From positions 1,248,987 through 1,303,960 of the forward strand of contig NW_022985442.1 of assembly GCF_010093595.1 (NCBI RefSeq): 54,974 nt of DNA. Reading direction: 5' to 3'. Of the stretch, positions 30,931 through 41,395 are shown piece by piece (position 1 is the stretch's first letter; the number at the start of each line of letters is the position of its first letter). A program made the position numbers and the translations under genes. The stretch comes from Mytilinidion resinicola. Lineage: Eukaryota > Ascomycota > Dothideomycetes > Mytilinidiales > Mytilinidiaceae. The notes under the pieces are model-generated. The model saw only the letters and a list, made by a program, of their open reading frames with translations. It ran no database searches and was not told where the DNA came from.

Positions 30931-33439
30931 ATGCGCGCAAGTCCATTAGCTAGTGGAGCAGTGTGGGACAAAGGCATGAATTTCAACCCCTCAGTTGACC
31001 ATTCCGCTTTGGGGAAAGCAAATACACCCCCATCGTCCGAGACGCGCTCCCGGCCCAAGCCCCAGCTTTCCTGCATTCTGTGTAGAAATCGCAAGTCAGT
31101 CCTCGCGATATCATACCCCGAGCTCGCTAATCGGAGAATAGACTGAAGTGCGACCGCGGCCAGCCATGCAAGAATTGCGCGAAGAAGCCGCTGGGGACCT
31201 GCGTCTATGTAAACCAGCCTCATAACAAAAGAAAACCCATGCCTGGATCTGTTGGTGGTTTGACGCCGACAAGGAACCAGTCGGTCAACAACGTTAATGA
31301 CCGAATTCGTCGTCTTGAAAGACTTGTCACGTCTCTGGCGGAAACCCAACCCCTTGCAAGAAGTGGAGATGTCACGGGACTAGAGGGCAACACGAGTGGT
31401 AGTGCTAGGAGACCATCTGATGTAGGCGGCCGGGCGGTGGAAGATGGCATAGCAAACCCTTCACCTCAACTTACGGCGAAGGGGCCAGAGACTCGATTCG
31501 TCGACTCTTCGCATTGGGAGGCTATTCTTGAGGACGTGAGTGCAGCAACACCTCTGCAACTTCCCTCCTCAATCTATTGACAAGCTCTAGATCCACAGTA
31601 TAAAACAAGAACTAGATACAAGCCGAAGCTCTGAGGACTGGGACAACACAGACACTAGCCCCGAAGAAACTCACGGCCTGGAACTCCTTTTCGGCGACCA
31701 CAGAACCATAACAATCGAGGAATTGTTATGCTCCCTGCCTACTAAAGCCGTTGCTGACAATCTAATTCATATATTTACACAGGAGATGGACTTGCAAGGA
31801 AGCCAATTAATGCATGTCCCGACGCTTCTGAAAGAGCACGAGGACTTTTGGAAAAATCCTAGTGCGGTGTCCCTTGCGTGGCTGGCACGGATGTACGCAA
31901 TAATGTGTCTATCACTGCAATGGGCTATGCGTACTAATATACACGTGGATGATATCTTGCTACCTGAGACAACGATCCGCATTTATCGGACGAGAGCATC
32001 GCAGTGCTTGATAGCGTCCGACTACGGCAAGCCCACGACATATACGCTGGAAGCTATGGTAAGCTTACCCTTCTTCACTTCTATGAAGCGCTTCAACTAA
32101 CAATCAGAAGGTGATGTATGTTGCTTGCGAGCACTTCTGGAACTTAGACGGCTATTTTCGAGCATCGCTGGTGTTCGCGATGATAGTGCGCCTGGCTTTG
32201 CGTGCAGGCTACCACCGCGATCCAAGCCACTACCCCGACATATCTATCTTCGATGGCGAAATCCGCCGCCGAACGTGGGCGTACATATTCCAGATCGATG
32301 TCTGGTTTTCACACAAATGTGCTCTCCCTCGCCAAATCGACGAACGTCAGGTCGATACTGCACCACCCGTGAGCGTGCTCGATGAAGACCTCTATCCGTC
32401 AATGGTAGAACTGCCCACGCCTCGTCCAAGCAACGAGCCGACCAGCATCGGCTTTCTCAACTACAAGACTAAACTCCTAGAGATCGTCACCCGCATCACT
32501 GATCGTTCAAGCGCCGCAAGCCTCTCTTTCGATGACGTCCTTGCGCTCGATCAGGCGCTGGATGCACGGCTAGATTCACGACCTGCCTGGATTGTCGTGC
32601 CCGGGAGTGACACCACACTCGCACCGATCGCACTTGGCCGGCTGATCGAGGTTGATGTTCTCGCCCAGTGTGCCCGCATAATACTACACCGCAAGTATCT
32701 TATTCCCGCACGCACGAATCCGAAGTACGCCCACTCGCGACAAGCTTGCCTAAGCGCTGCCTCACAAGTCCTGCGGCATCAGCAGCGCCTGTACGAAGTA
32801 TCTTATAAGCATTACGGGACCGTGACAGCGAACTGGCGGGCCCTGTCACTTATGAGCCACGACTTGCTCCTCGCTGCAATGGTACTGTGCATGGATATGG
32901 ATCAGGAGCTCCAGCATCGCGCGGACTCAAGAACATTGCAGCAGAGTAAAGATGAGGAGGAGGGGCTGACCGAGCGATTTGAGCTGCTCCAGGGGTCTCA
33001 TCGCATCTACACGTCCATGTTATCCTACACTTCGGATGCGTCCAAGGCGGGGGATGTGCTGGGAATAATGCTTAATCGGCTGCGGCGGAGTCGGGAACTG
33101 TCGACTACTGCTAATAATACCCTTCCAGTACGAAGCCAAAGCCAATATCAGCCTCCAAGCCAAAGCCAAAGCCAATACAACGCGGCTTCCAGCAACTGCC
33201 ACAACCCTACGGCGCAGCCATACAACATGGGTGAAACTCCGATTGTGGGGTCTTACCTACCGGTGCATTCCGTATATCCATTCGCTGATGCAATGCCTGC
33301 CGACTTAGTGGGCGGATACGGTGCAACGAGCCACGGGGATGGGGCAGGAGATAACTTCGCACTTACAAATTTCTTGGAGAGTTGGGATTGGACGCAGTGG
33401 GATTCGGGCTTTGCGAGCTCGATGACTGGGATGGATTGA
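30931..33439 (+). CDS. Zn2Cys6 fungal-specific transcription factor
   Basis: Four exons join in frame: 30931-31094, 31142-31535, 31591-32058 and 32108-33439 (785 aa). The first splice completes the binuclear cluster: Cys48, 51, 58, 64, 67 and 75, spaced CX2CX6CX5CX2CX7C around RNRKLKCDRGQPCKNC, followed by a basic linker (PHNKRKP) and a short coiled coil (NDRIRRLERLV). The middle carries the fungal-specific transcription factor domain, with VFAMIVRLALRAGYHRDPS and FDGEIRRRTWAYIFQIDVW as its most recognisable blocks. A Gln/Ser-rich stretch of repeated SQSQ units (about 33130-33180) and an acidic/aromatic tail (ESWDWTQWDSGF) may activate transcription. The target pathway is unknown; no adjacent biosynthetic cluster points to it. 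An alternative start is the later Met16. Confidence 0.92.
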
Positions 33440-34523
33440 CTCATGAGGTGATAATTGTGCGTTGCATTTAGCTTTGGCGAAATCACTTCAAGCTACTCCT
33501 TACTCTCAACCGCTTCTCGTGGTGGCTGATCTCGTGTCTGGAAGGGGCTACTCAATGAATGAGTGGCAAGTGGAGGATTGCTGGATGTGGGTCATCTATA
33601 ACGATCAAACGATCTTTCTTCATTGTTCTGGAAGGGTTACTACTCTCGATAGACATAATAGAGTGGCGAGAACGGGTGGGAGAGGTACTGCGGACAACGG
33701 AGTACTCAATGAAGATATGAGCGAATCAATCGAAGGTTTGAATTGGAAGAGCCAATATCTAGACACGATTATAAGACTTGGAAACGTAGATGTGGTGTTT
33801 TCGAGTGAGAGACCGTGTCTGTGCTGACTCAGCGTTCAGACTTTAACTACCCTCGTCCCACTTTTCCCTCCCTGCATCCTACTTTGAACTCCTCAAGGCG
33901 CGTCGTCATTCTGCTTATCTCTACAGCACATCCAGGGATGAAAGACTATCATACCTGCATAAGTCGTGAGCCTAATGACTGGACGTAAGCGGCGTTGGGG
34001 TTAAGTGTTAGAATATCGGATCGAACCACCATGATCCAACTTAATGACGACTATCTGCATTTCCATTTAGGTGCTCCACCCAGCTCACTTCACAGTCTCA
34101 AGCCAAGAGCACGTTCCAAAATCGCACATAAACGGAGCTACGGAGTCAGCCGGCGTGAATTGCAGTAGGACCATCTGAAAAATTTCTCTTACGATAGTCC
34201 ATGCTCGTTCGAGGCAGAATCTAGGGTCAAGCAACTAGACTATATAAAGCCGCAATCATATCGGCGCGTATTTTATGTCTCTATTTGCTTTTAGTCGTGT
34301 TGCTTGTGCACATTAGGGCATTCTCTGAAGTTTGGTTTCACTGCGTCATTCTCCTTAGCGCCCCTTAGGTATTCCCCGCATCCCTTAGTTCAGTCCACAT
34401 CGAAGACGATTCAACAATCCTTCGCCTTGAGATAATTCCATTTAGAAACCCTCACCCCTTGCCGTTCCTCGGTCCATCCTCAAGCCAACTCACATTTCCA
34501 CAAGATCATTCAATCCAAACACC
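33440..34523. other. Intergenic
   Basis: This is about 1.1 kb between the transcription factor and RBR ligase genes. A 121-codon open frame at 33462-33827 has no recognisable content and starts within the probable 3' UTR. The stretch 34260-34523 is C/T-rich and suits a promoter and leader. Confidence 0.45.
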
Positions 34524-36040
34524 ATGAGTGCAGCCCTAGCCACTACTCAGCCCGCCCACCCGGCTCATCTCGACGATGAGATCATGGCTCTCGCCCTGCA
34601 GCTCGAGGAAATCGACATCCATTCCAAAGGCCAGAAGGGTAAGCATAAAGCTTGTAGCCCACCGGACATTGATGTGGCCTTTTCGGCATTCCAAGCAGAG
34701 CTCCAGCAAGCTATTGGATTGTTGGAAGATCTCAAATGCGCTCATAGTATCGCCCTAGCCGTGGATACGGATTCCCAACTCATCAGAGAGATCGCCCAGG
34801 AAGAAGCTCAGGGAGAAAGAGATAGACGTCTAGCGCTACAACTTAGTGGGCAGAACCCGGATCTGGCTCTGGACGCCCCACCTCCTTATGAAGAGGGAGT
34901 TCGTAGTGGGTCTCTGGAAGCATTTCAGACCCCGACCGCTAGGATGCAGTTCCTGCTCGACTCTGATGAGGTATGTCCTAAAGAGTAGTGCAAGAATTAA
35001 TGACCCAGTACTTGAGTATTAAAAATGGTATAACTGATGAAAGTCACAGGAGGACGACGCCGGCCCTTCCATGACCTACGCCGAGAGGCAGCGCACCGTA
35101 TTGGAAAAGCTTCCACTTCGCTCTCGCGATAAGTGGTTGCAGTGCATCGCTTGCATCGACAAATTTCCGCCCCACGAGATCGTTCATGCTCCATGTGGAA
35201 CTATCTACTGCACCGATTGCATGAAGACACTCTTCATGAAATCTGCCAAGGACCAAAGCTTGTATCCGCCAAGCTGCCATCGTCAGGAGATCCCTCTGAC
35301 CTTAATTGCGTGGAAAATGTCATCGGAGGAGCTGGCTCAATTCAACACAGCCGCTATCGAGTTCTCCACGTTGGATAGGACTTACTGTAGCAATCTCCCA
35401 TGCGGAAAGTTTATTTCTCCGGACCACATTGTGGCAGGTCGGGCCACATGCGAACATTGTGGGGAAGAAACCTGCGCATATTGCAAGCACGGCTCTCATA
35501 CAGGTGATTGTCCTGAAGATCGTGAACTCCAGGCGACTTTAGAGCTTGCCGAAGGGATGCGTTGGAGACGCTGCTACAACTGTAGGAATATGCTGGAATT
35601 GAGATCTGGATGCTACCATATGACGTGAGTACAGTAAAGCTACCATTAAAGAAGGGCAGTCGAATGGCTAATTACTATTCTCAAGCTGTTTATGCAAGGC
35701 TGAGTTCTGCTACGTCTGCGGAGTGGAATGGAAGAATTGCAGTTGTGACAGATGGGATGAGGATAACCTTGAAGAACAAGCCGAACATCGCGTTGCTAGA
35801 GACGTCGGCTGGATGCCTTTGCCCCCTCAAGAGCGCCAGCAGCGTGTCCGCGCGATGCGACAGGAATTACTCGAAACTCACGAGTGCGATCATCCTGGCA
35901 GATTCGAGAAAATTCAGCATGGAGGAAGACGAGGCTTCCAGTGCGAAATGTGTGACACTCGCCACTGGAAATTTATCCTCCAGTGTCGCCGCTGTCATAT
36001 TCAGTTATGCCAGGAATGCCGATGTAATCGCGTCAGGTAA
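34524..36040 (+). CDS. RBR-type (RING-IBR-RING) E3 ubiquitin ligase
   Basis: Three exons join in frame: 34524-34970, 35050-35624 and 35686-36040 (458 aa). RING1 is variant (CIACIDKFPPHEIVHAPCG, then YCTDC). The IBR follows with CSNLPCGKFISPD, CEHCGEETCAYCKHGSH and GDCPED. RING2 reads CYNCRNMLELRSGCYHMT followed by CLCKAEFCYVCG; the last splice joins the two. The candidate catalytic cysteine is Cys337 in GCYHM, which by analogy with other RBR enzymes accepts ubiquitin from an E2 before transfer. The N-terminal 150 residues (EIMALALQLEEIDIH, then ALQLSGQNPDL) are helical with a UIM-like feel, and the C-terminus adds further Cys/His pairs. These proteins are numerous in ascomycetes and substrates are unknown. 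Confidence 0.92.
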
Positions 36041-36235
36041 TCTCAAGGCTTGAGAGGGCAAAGTTGTATGACCTGTACTGGCGAGCCATGCGGGCCGCTA
36101 GTCTATCTCTATGAGTTATAAATACATGGTCTAGTAGAGATTCAGCCATTATAACTCTCTATAGAAGAGAACCAGTTGTAAGGTAGCTTAATTGAAGACA
36201 AGTACTGTACTAGGACCCAAATCTGGGCTCCAAAG

Positions 36236-37830
36236 TCTTTACATCATCCGCGTATTTTTTTGCATAGTCTAGAGGCACCATTCGTCCGTGGGTAAGCTGT
36301 CAAAATGCACATAAAACAGGTCAGATTTGGGTTCATATGCGAGTAGTATCCCCCCTAGCGATTAGATCGACGCTAGTCTAATTCGCGCCTCATGGTTCTT
36401 TACATTGTGCACATATCTTTTCACATAGTTCAGGAGCACCATCCGGCCTTGGGTAAGCCACTAAAATGATAGCATTTGCCATGCAGTTCAAGAGCTGTTG
36501 CAATTCGACGCCACTTCGCGCTTTGAGCGATCACGTGCTGATCTAGCACTTCGGAACTTGACATCGTAAGGCTCATCTTTTCGATTCATTTGGGGGTGTA
36601 TTCACTCGGTACGTACGGTGTCAACATGATAGTAGCCACCATGTAGTTCTGGAGCTGTTGCAAATCGTTCCCACTTCGCGCTTCGATCGATTCCGTGCCA
36701 ATTCGAATACTTCAGAATTTGACATCATCAGGTTCATCTTTTTAGTTAGTTCGGGGGTGTAATCAATATACAGCTAGGCTGTCAAAAGGCAAGCATATAC
36801 ACCTGGATGTCGGGCTTCCCACAAACGACGCCTGTATTCACTATCCGCTTGACGATGTCCTGATTCAGACACTCCGGGATTTGACATCAAGAGATTCATC
36901 TTTTCAATTAGTTCAGGAGTGTATTCACTTGATATGTAGGCTGTCAAAAGGCGAGCAGATACGCCCATATATTGGACTTCCCTCAAACGACATCTCTATT
37001 CACTATCCGCTCGATAAAGTGCCGATTCAGGGTGTTCAGAACTTGACATCGTGAGGTTCAGGTTTTCAATTCATTCGGGGGTATATTCACGCGATACATA
37101 GCCTGTCAGAAGAGAAACAGCTACGTCTACATCTCCAGCTTCACTGAAACTGCATCTCCCTTCGCGGCTCGCGTGAAAACGTTCCAATCTGGGGTGTTCA
37201 GAACTTGACATCATGTAGTGCACTTTTCTAGTTAGCCCAGGGTTGTATTCACTCGATACATAGGTTGTCAAAAGACGAGCAGCTGCGCCTGTATCTAGGA
37301 ACTCATTCAAATTACATCGACATTCACTTCCAGCTTGACAACGTTCCGATTTGGGACATTCGGACCTTTACATCATATAGGGCACCTTTTCAGTTAGCCT
37401 AGGGGCGTATTTACTCGATATACAGGGTGTCAAAAGACAAGCAGCTACGTCTACAGATCTAGGACGTCCGTAGCTTTACATCGTACAGTGCAACTTTTCA
37501 GTTAGCTCAGGGGTGTATTCACTCGCTACATAGGCTATCAAAAGACAAACAGCTACGCCTATAGATTCAGGACGTCCGGAACGTTACATCATGTAGTACC
37601 CCTTTTCCGTTAGCCCAGGGGTGTATTCACTCGATACATAGGTCCTCAAAGGACACGCAGCTGCGTCTGGATGTAGAGCTTTATGCCAACGACATGACCA
37701 CTCACGCCCGACTCGACAATGTCCCGATTCGGGAACTTCAGATTTTGACATCATAAGGCTGGGCTTTGCAATCACGTGAGGAACATCTTCATGCCATAGG
37801 TATATTGTCAAGAGAAAAGAAGCTCGATTC
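36236..37830. repeat. Diverged tandem array, 162-bp (54-codon) unit
   Basis: About eleven successive copies can be aligned on the word GACATC/TACATC followed by GTGTATTCACTCGATACATAG-like and GTCAAAAG words. Anchors fall at about 36240, 36400, 36561, 36721, 36883, 37045, 37207, 37369, 37478, 37585 and 37747. Spacings are 160-162 bp except two short units of 109 and 107 bp, each missing about 54 bp. On the minus strand one frame reads a repeated peptide such as LLTAYVSSEYTPELTEK followed by MMSS-x-E-x-PES. Three open segments (37811-37584, 37310-37071 and 36986-36774) share this frame but stops separate them. A TATATAG box lies upstream near 37845. It is either a decayed repeat-protein gene or a non-coding satellite. 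Confidence 0.75.
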
Positions 37831-38073
37831 CAGATCCAAAGCTATATACCGCACCATCCCCCTTCCCTCCCAAGATCAAGTCCAACACCAGTCGGTCCTG
37901 AAAAGAGGCTAAATATGCTGGGGTATCTTATGCAGCGCCAAAACAATGCCAAACAAAACAATAAAGATGCTCGATAAGTATGCCAGAAGAAAAGAGAAAA
38001 GAAAAGAAAAGCCAAACTAGCCCGGGGAACCACTCCTCCCGCCACCACCCCCCCAAATCTCACCACCCACCCC

Positions 38074-39417
38074 TCAACCCTGCCGCGCCTTCTTGGCAGC
38101 TCGAGTCTCCATCGGCGCGTCCACCACCGCCGCAGCCGCCCTCTTCTTCGGTGCTGGTTTGGGCGCCGCTTTGGGGCGGCGCCACTCCTTCCCGTCGAAT
38201 CGGACGGCGTACGGCTTGATGTGCCACTTGGCACGTTGAAGGATCTCCGACGTCGGGAAGTTCGACTCCTTTGGAAGCTCCAGCAATGCAGCCAATTCGG
38301 AGGTCTCTAGGTCTTCGATCGGAATCACGGCTGGTCTCGGGGCCAAAGCCGCAGCCTGCGCCTCTTCGCGTTCAATTCGGGCGTCCTCCAGCTCCTTCTC
38401 CACAAAGGTTTGCGGTACTGGGGCACTCCACGCGAAGTCTGCGCGATAGTTCGATTCGGGGAAGAAGGGGAAGGTCGCGGTGTGAGCCTTCAGCTCAGCT
38501 TCCAGGCGGGCGTGTTCGGGGGTCCCCCGATGAGTTATGTCGGGTACCGGAGCAGACAGCCACTCGTGCCAACCACCTGGGGGGGCCCTCAGTGGCTGGA
38601 CTCGAGTTCCAACAGCGCGACGGACAGGAGCTGATTTGGGGGCTGTCGCAGCGGGAGCGGGAACGCGGGCTCGAACGGGGCGTGCAGGTCGACCGGTTTG
38701 GACGGGGGCTACCGTGGGTTGGGGCACCACAGGCGCTGGTGGAGCAGAGGCAGAAGGATCAGGAAGAGCGGTGGATTCGGAGGCTTCTTTGGGATGCTCG
38801 GACGAGGCGATCGGGATTGGAGCAGGCGCGGGAGGTTCTTGCGCGTCCAGGACAGGTGTTCGAGGGGCTTCAGACAGGAGTGAAGAAGAGTCAGAAGATG
38901 CTGCAATCGGTGCGATTTCGGAGCTAGATGCAGGCGTCGGAGCCGGGAGGGTAGGAATCGGAGCAACGGACGGGACGATGACAGCAGACGGGATGACGAC
39001 CTGAGGTGCTCCAGTGGTGGGAGTGACGAGTCCATAGGCAGGGACAGCGACGTTGGATCCAGGAGTTCGGATGTGAGCACCGTTCGCACGCGTGAAATGA
39101 ACGTCATTTTGAAGGGAATTTGCCGTGATTCCGAAATGAGAGCGGAAAGCGTTGACATCTGCCATGGCCTTGGCGTTGAGTCCCCGAGACTGACGAACTT
39201 GGACAGAGATATCAGCACGCCGTCCACGCTCCGGAAAGCGCGCTCCAATTTCGGGCCATGAGAGCTGCGTCGTGGATCGGAGGCGCAGAATCAGGTCGTC
39301 TTCCTCCACCGTGAAGGGCACAGGACGATTTGCAGGAGGCGAAACGATGATTGGGCCAGCCCGATTTGCATCGTTCGCGCGGGTGATTGCGTCGTTGACT
39401 CGTTTTGACAGTGCCAT
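38074..39417 (-). CDS. Myb/SANT-like DNA-binding protein
   Basis: This is an intronless gene of 447 aa. Residues about 34-80 form a SANT/Myb-like helix-turn-helix: PFTVEEDDLILRLRSTTQLS, then WPEIGARFPERGRR and SVQVRQSR, with the spaced aromatic residues and the WPEI..FP.R signature of fungal Myb-like domains. The central region (about 120-280) is Pro/Ala/Ser-rich and probably disordered. The C-terminal part has a folded-looking segment (PTSEILQRAKWHIKPYAVRF, then DGKEWRRPK) and ends in basic clusters (PAPKKRAAAA, AAKKARQG) suited to nuclear import. Targets are unknown. It lies between two different tandem arrays, and its upstream region carries repeated CCTATTGT words. The A/G-rich plus strand at 39500-39660 is its C/T-rich leader. 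Confidence 0.82.
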   Translation of the reverse strand: MALSKRVNDAITRANDANRAGPIIVSPPANRPVPFTVEEDDLILRLRSTTQLSWPEIGARFPERGRRADISVQVRQSRGLNAKAMADVNAFRSHFGITANSLQNDVHFTRANGAHIRTPGSNVAVPAYGLVTPTTGAPQVVIPSAVIVPSVAPIPTLPAPTPASSSEIAPIAASSDSSSLLSEAPRTPVLDAQEPPAPAPIPIASSEHPKEASESTALPDPSASAPPAPVVPQPTVAPVQTGRPARPVRARVPAPAATAPKSAPVRRAVGTRVQPLRAPPGGWHEWLSAPVPDITHRGTPEHARLEAELKAHTATFPFFPESNYRADFAWSAPVPQTFVEKELEDARIEREEAQAAALAPRPAVIPIEDLETSELAALLELPKESNFPTSEILQRAKWHIKPYAVRFDGKEWRRPKAAPKPAPKKRAAAAVVDAPMETRAAKKARQG

Positions 39418-39664
39418 TTTGAGCGTAAGGTCGTGGGATCGTAAATCGAGAGGATGGAATGAGACACTTGCGGTACCGGTTGCGGATGCGAAGGACGTAT
39501 GGAAGTGATGGAAAGGAAGAGGAAGTGATAGGAAGAAAGTGGAAATGTGTGAAGCTCAGAGAAAGTCGTCAGATCGAAAGACAAAAGAAGCTTCAGGTTG
39601 TGACAAGAAGAAGGAAGGAAATAGGAAAGCTGACGGGAGGTCGAGAAGATATACTCTAGGCCAT

Positions 39665-39792
39665 CCTATTGTTGCGATGAGTGTATTGAGTGACAATAGG
39701 CCGGGTGGATGAATAGAAGTTTTATTGTGCTGTTGAGAGTGAAGGCGACAATACGATGATAGTGTATTGAGGGCTATTGCCCTACCTATTGT
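39665..39792. promoter_or_regulatory. CCTATTGT/ACAATAGG sites upstream of the Myb-like gene
   Basis: CCTATTGT at 39665, its exact inverse ACAATAGG at 39693, a near match (ACAATAC) at 39748 and CCTATTGT again at 39785 lie 250-370 bp upstream of the start codon. The same word is clustered upstream of the cyclin gene at 15.4 kb. The ACAAT core suggests an HMG-box factor. Confidence 0.45.
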
Positions 39793-39869
39793 TCTGGCGG
39801 TGACATCGGTTATTCACCACCGTGGTGAAATCGGTGAAAATGGAGCGCACGGTCCAGTATCGTGGCCAT

Positions 39870-40560
39870 TTTAGTCGGGCCCGCTGAGGTCAACTTCGAT
39901 TGATCAATTGGACCCCAGCAGGCCCAAAAAGTGGAGTGTAGAAGTGATGCAGCAGTTTTGGGGATTTGTTCTCTTTTATACCCCGGATTCACCGTTCTAT
40001 TCGGAGCAACACGCGAGGATTGGGAGCAGGCGTCGTATTTCAGACTCTGTGCGGGCCGCTGGTCGACTTTGATGGACCTATTAGACCCCAGCGGACCCAA
40101 AAATTGGAGTTGTAGAAGTAATGGAGGAGCTTTGGGGGTTCGTCCTCTTTTATAGCCCTGATTCCCCGTGTGAGTTGGAGCAACACGCAAGGATTGGGAG
40201 CCGGCATCGTATTTCAGACTCTGCGCGGGCCCGCTGAGGTCGGCTTCGATGGATCTATCGGACCCCAGCGGGGCTAGAAAAGTGGAGTGTAGAAGTTATG
40301 GAGGAGCTTCGACGGTTGAACCTCTTTTATACCCTACAATTCCCGTGCGATTCGGAGCAGCGGCGAGGATTGGGAGCAGGTGTTCTTGCACATGCATACT
40401 CTACGCGGGCTCGCTGAAATTGACCTCGAGTAGATCTAGGAGGGCCCGAAAAGTGGAGTGTAGAAGTGACGGAGGAGCTTCGAGGGCTGACCTTCTTTTA
40501 TACCGAACATTGCTATTCGGAGCAACGCACGAGGACTGGGAGCAGTCGCGCTCTCTGGGT
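39870..40560. repeat. Diverged tandem array, about 174-bp unit, four copies
   Basis: Each copy contains GGGCCCGCTGAGGTC-like, GACCCCAGC-GG-CC, GTGGAGTGTAGAAGT, CTCTTTTATA and GGAGCAACACGCGAGGATTGG words in the same order. CTCTTTTATA anchors fall at 39971, 40145, 40322 and 40493 (spacings 174, 177 and 171). The copies differ by many substitutions. It is unrelated in sequence to the 162-bp array on the other side of the Myb-like gene. Short open frames run through it on both strands without a consistent product. Confidence 0.75.
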
Positions 40561-41395
40561 TACGTACACCTGCCTAGCACTGCTTGAGGTCCTCTTGTGC
40601 ATCATTGAAAGTTGCAATGCGATAACTTTGGCAAGTCTGATATGTCCCCGGCCCACCCCAGACGGTGTTGGATTCCCGGAGGTTTGTCGATGCTGCCATG
40701 AGCTACGGCGATCCAAGGTTGGTATCGTGGTTTACAAGCGCCGATGCCGGATGTAGTTTTATGCTTTTTATGCTTACACGAAGTCCAATAAGGGCAGCCA
40801 TGTGAATTTGGGGCTCTGATTTGTGTCTCTGGGCGCGTGATTCATATCCGAGTTTGAGCTGCCAATGATGGCGTGGAGCCACGACCACAAGGCTGAGGAA
40901 AAGATAAAAGAAACAGAAAAAAGAGACTTGCTTTTTTAACTACCTAACATACCCTAGGACCTACTGTACTCTACATTTCGTCCCAAACGTAGTGGAGCCA
41001 TCCTGACGACGTGAAGTAGATGACACCAACGCGTTAACGGCACACACGACACGAAAATATCGGGCGCTAGCTCCGGCATAGCATCAAAACGCTCGAAGGC
41101 CCGTCCAGTGGCAGGCGCAGTAGGGCCTTCTCTATAGCAGGAGGTCGTCATACTGATGCTAGAAGCACAGGAAGTTAGAGTGAGGTTGTGACAAGGAGGG
41201 GCCAAAGCGGCGACAGCTTCCCATTTCATCTCTAGCGGCGGCTGGCACGCGAGGAGATCGATCCTCTTTCATCGCCCCTTATCTGTGACATGAACGAGTC
41301 GGCCACGGTACTGCATTGCACGGCCAGATAGCACGTGGGGTATGTACTTCTTGCACTATTTGCGCTCCCATACTTAATCAGGACCAATAACTGCC
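40561..41395. other. Intergenic, promoter region of the transporter
   Basis: There is no gene. The 3' portion should contain the transporter promoter. Nothing further was recognised. Confidence 0.4.

Noticed and set aside
33462..33827. 121-codon plus-strand ORF after the transcription factor
   Set aside because: It starts within the likely 3' UTR and has no features.
36236..37830. CRISPR-like array
   Set aside because: Units are 162 bp, diverged along their whole length and lie in a fungal nuclear context; there are no short identical repeats with unique spacers.
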